Below, piece by piece: positions 62,372 to 64,000 of a DNA stretch of 64,000 nt. Position numbers and translations under genes: made by a program. The notes below the pieces were generated by a model that had not been told where the DNA came from, made no database searches, and saw only the letters and a list, made by a program, of their open reading frames with translations. Positions within the stretch are counted from its first letter, which is position 1. Each line of letters starts with the position of its first letter. The DNA is from Parvularcula sp. (GTDB taxonomy: Bacteria > Pseudomonadota > Alphaproteobacteria > Caulobacterales > Parvularculaceae), in assembly GCA_002704915.1 (NCBI GenBank), contig PAIP01000034.1, positions 317,827 to 381,826 of the forward strand. Direction: 5' to 3'.

Positions 62372-62696
62372 ACCCCAACCTTTTTTTGAGAGGGATTCTA
62401 TCCCCGGCGGCGATAAAGCAGATTGGGATGACGCTTTTGTTTTAGAATTGTGAGAGTTTGGTGATGAGTGAACGAAGGGGCTGAAAAATGCACGGGCGCA
62501 CAACAACTGAATGCCGCCTTACGGATTGGGCGTTTGCCGCTTTCGAAGCTACTTTAGATTGCGCAACGAATGCGCGTTGAAGATTAGAAATCAAACGCCT
62601 TGCAAAACAAAAAGGCCGGGCTGAACCCGGCCTTTTCTTTCCCCCGAAAGCGCCCCCACAAGGCGCACCCCAGACTTTCCCTTTCGGGAAAACTCT
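62372..62696. promoter_or_regulatory. 325-nt intergenic region upstream of the TonB receptor
   Basis: Contains the presumed promoter and leader of the TonB receptor gene (62372-62600) and, next to the CTERM gene, the terminator hairpin at 62606-62640. No riboswitch, repeat or operator could be recognised by eye. A run TTTTTTT lies just before the receptor ribosome-binding site on the + strand. Confidence 0.45.
62606..62640 (-). terminator. Rho-independent terminator of the CTERM gene
   Basis: AAAGGCCGGG (62611-62620) pairs with CCCGGCCTTT (62626-62635) around a 5-nt loop. Read on -, the hairpin is followed by a T-rich stretch (TTTTTGTTTTG complement at 62600-62613), so it ends transcription of the gene at 62697-63389. 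Confidence 0.85.
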
Positions 62697-63389
62697 TTAC
62701 GCGGCTTCTGTTGCGCGTTTTTGCCGGCGGCTCGCAAAGCCGAGACCGGCGAGGCCTGAGAACAGAAGCGGCAGCGCGCCCGGCACCGGCACACTCGATG
62801 TGAGGAGGTCCTGCGTGCGCACGGCGGCGAAGACATCGACGGATGTCGACAGGAAATCGCCGGAAATGATCAAGGCCCAGAGCGCATTGGCTTCGGCGAG
62901 CACATCTGTCGTGAAGAGTTTGAAATCGCCCGCAGCAAGATCGAAGCTGTCGGCGCCGTCTTCGGTGATTTCCCAAACGATAGACTGTGCGGCGGCGGCC
63001 GTGTTGGCGTTTTTGAAAACGTAATCCGTTGTCATCAGCGAGCCGTAAAGAACGCCAAGCGCATTCATGTCGTCGCCGGAGGCGAAATAATCGCCGCCGG
63101 AAACGCGCTCATGATCGCGCGGCAGGGAGAGATATTCGGAAAGCTGAAGACAGAAAGTGTAAAAATCGACCCAGCCGTCGCCTTCGTCATATTGCAGGGA
63201 GAAGACGCCCGCCTGAACGTTGCGGTTCGCGCCCTCATACTGGATCGAGATCGAGCGGTTGAAGCCTGTCGCAAAGACCGAGCCGCCATTGTCCGGATTG
63301 TCGCGGATCGGGATGGTCGCGGCCTCGGCCAGGCCAGGCGCGGCGATGCTGAGGGCGAGGGCGGCGAAAATTGTCTTGATGCGGGACAC
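62697..63389 (-). CDS. VPLPA/PEP-CTERM-type exported protein
   Basis: A 230-aa secreted protein with a signal peptide (MSRIKTIFAALALSIAAPGL, cleavage near AEA) and a C-terminal sorting tail: SSVPVPGALPLLFSGLAGLG then FASRRQKRATEAA, meaning a Pro-rich motif, a membrane helix and a basic end as in VPLPA/PEP-CTERM proteins. An exosortase encoded elsewhere would cut the tail and send the protein to the surface or polymer matrix. The middle domain (FSLQYDEGDGWVDFYTFCLQ) is unknown. A strong terminator follows. Its neighbour on the other side is gltX, divergent. Confidence 0.82.
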   Translation of the reverse strand: MSRIKTIFAALALSIAAPGLAEAATIPIRDNPDNGGSVFATGFNRSISIQYEGANRNVQAGVFSLQYDEGDGWVDFYTFCLQLSEYLSLPRDHERVSGGDYFASGDDMNALGVLYGSLMTTDYVFKNANTAAAAQSIVWEITEDGADSFDLAAGDFKLFTTDVLAEANALWALIISGDFLSTSVDVFAAVRTQDLLTSSVPVPGALPLLFSGLAGLGFASRRQKRATEAA

Positions 63390-63522
63390 GTGAAGGCTCC
63401 TGATGGGGTTGGCTGATGCTTCTTGCCTGAGCCTTTCAAGTTCGGGGCCGGTCCGGCGGGGGCCGTTTGACCGGGCTGCGGCGAAGGGCTAAGCCGTCGC
63501 TTTTTCAGCCGATGGATTATCC

Positions 63523-64000
63523 ATGACCGTCAAAGTCCGTTTCGCGCCGTCCCCCACCGGGAAACTCCATGTGGGCAATGTGCGCGCCGCCTTGTGGAAC
63601 TGGCTTTTCGCCCGCAAATCCGGCGGGACCTTCGTGCTGCGGATCGACGACACCGATCTGGAGCGGTCCACCAAGGCGTTTGAAGACGGCATTCGCGCGG
63701 ACCTCGCCTGGCTCGGTCTCGATTACGACGAAACCTTCAGCCAGTCGGCGCGCTTCGCCCAATATGATGCGGCGCGCGACAAGCTGATTGCCGAAGACCT
63801 TCTCTATCCCTGTTACGAGACGGCGGAAGAACTCGACCGCAAGCGCAAGATCCAGCGCGCCCGCGGCTTGCCGCCGGTCTATGACCGCGCAGCGCTGGCG
63901 CTGACCGACGCGCAGAAAGCCGAATATGAGGCGGAGGGCCGCAAACCCCATTGGCGGTTCAAGCTCTCGCAAAGCCCCGTGAAATGGAACGATCTTATCC
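63523..64000 (+). CDS. gltX: Glutamyl-tRNA synthetase (3' partial)
   Basis: The first 159 codons of a class I glutamyl-tRNA synthetase. The start [20 protein letters not shown] holds the HIGH-type motif (here HVGN), followed by [20 protein letters not shown] and [20 protein letters not shown]. The segment [20 protein letters not shown] and the [20 protein letters not shown] turn come next. The frame is open to the window end, so the rest, including the KMSKS loop, lies outside. No Shine-Dalgarno is strong; ATG 63523 matches the family start. Confidence 0.93.
   Translation, partial: MTVKVRFAPSPTGKLHVGNVRAALWNWLFARKSGGTFVLRIDDTDLERSTKAFEDGIRADLAWLGLDYDETFSQSARFAQYDAARDKLIAEDLLYPCYETAEELDRKRKIQRARGLPPVYDRAALALTDAQKAEYEAEGRKPHWRFKLSQSPVKWNDLI

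Overview
This window is a GC-rich stretch of a bacterial chromosome, almost certainly from an alphaproteobacterium. The clues are an RcGTA-type gene transfer agent (GTA) cluster, a PleC-like histidine kinase, an ArgB-type kinase fused to an acetyltransferase as in Maricaulis, an N-acetylornithine carbamoyltransferase, and palindromic repeats of the kind common in alphaproteobacterial genomes. A relative of Parvularculales/Maricaulales is my inference; no rRNA or other marker is present to prove it. I see no rRNA, tRNA or CRISPR array.

Region 1 (1-10815) is the structural half of the GTA cluster, all on +: capsid (5' end cut by the window edge), head-tail adaptor, stopper, tail terminator, tail tube, two small tail-assembly proteins (one of only 55 aa), a short tape measure, distal tail protein, hub, NlpC/P60 peptidase and the 1287-aa tip protein. 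Five blocks of palindromic repeats lie between these genes. A small membrane-protein frame on - lies inside the 5' part of the peptidase gene. Region 2 (10816-14980) is a more AT-rich accessory stretch. It holds a HicB-like/HicA-like gene pair and two small membrane proteins. One of these ends in a copy of the C-terminus of the neighbouring DUF885 lipoprotein. A DUF2306 membrane protein follows.

Region 3 (15171-30364) is mostly core genome: a DnaJ-type co-chaperone, an unknown 472-aa protein, an alpha/beta-hydrolase-OsmC fusion, a Do-type periplasmic protease followed by an OmpR-type response regulator and its kinase, HU, GlnE, and a tightly coupled operon of two FAD-type oxidoreductases plus a GcvT-family protein. 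Region 4 (30414-39572) has an EF-hand protein and a sigma factor/putative anti-sigma/periplasmic metal-sensor operon resembling CnrH-CnrY-CnrX. It also has a single-chain gallate-type ring-cleavage dioxygenase, an amidohydrolase, a double YcxB-like protein with a long Ala/Pro/Lys tail, and the PleC-like kinase.

Region 5 (39862-54979) contains acetylated-intermediate arginine biosynthesis genes (argF', bifunctional NAGS/NAGK, argC), interrupted by a membrane protein, a cupin and a GIY-YIG nuclease framed by repeats. It continues with a Kef-type antiporter, an aminotransferase/dehydrogenase pair for an amino-sugar nucleotide, a class II DAHP synthase, a secreted metallo-beta-lactamase-fold hydrolase, an HxlR regulator, the two subunits of a 3-oxoacid CoA-transferase and a sulfotransferase-like protein. 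Region 6 (55063-64000) has a serine hydrolase, a minimal zinc peptidase, NadE, a Tat-exported PLP enzyme beside a TonB-dependent receptor, a VPLPA/PEP-CTERM surface protein with a clear terminator, and the first 159 codons of gltX.

The most unusual signals are the peptidase frame running through an antisense membrane gene, the DUF885 tail captured by a membrane protein, the HicAB-like pair just behind the GTA cluster, the oxidoreductase-oxidoreductase-GcvT operon, and the repeat-framed GIY-YIG gene.
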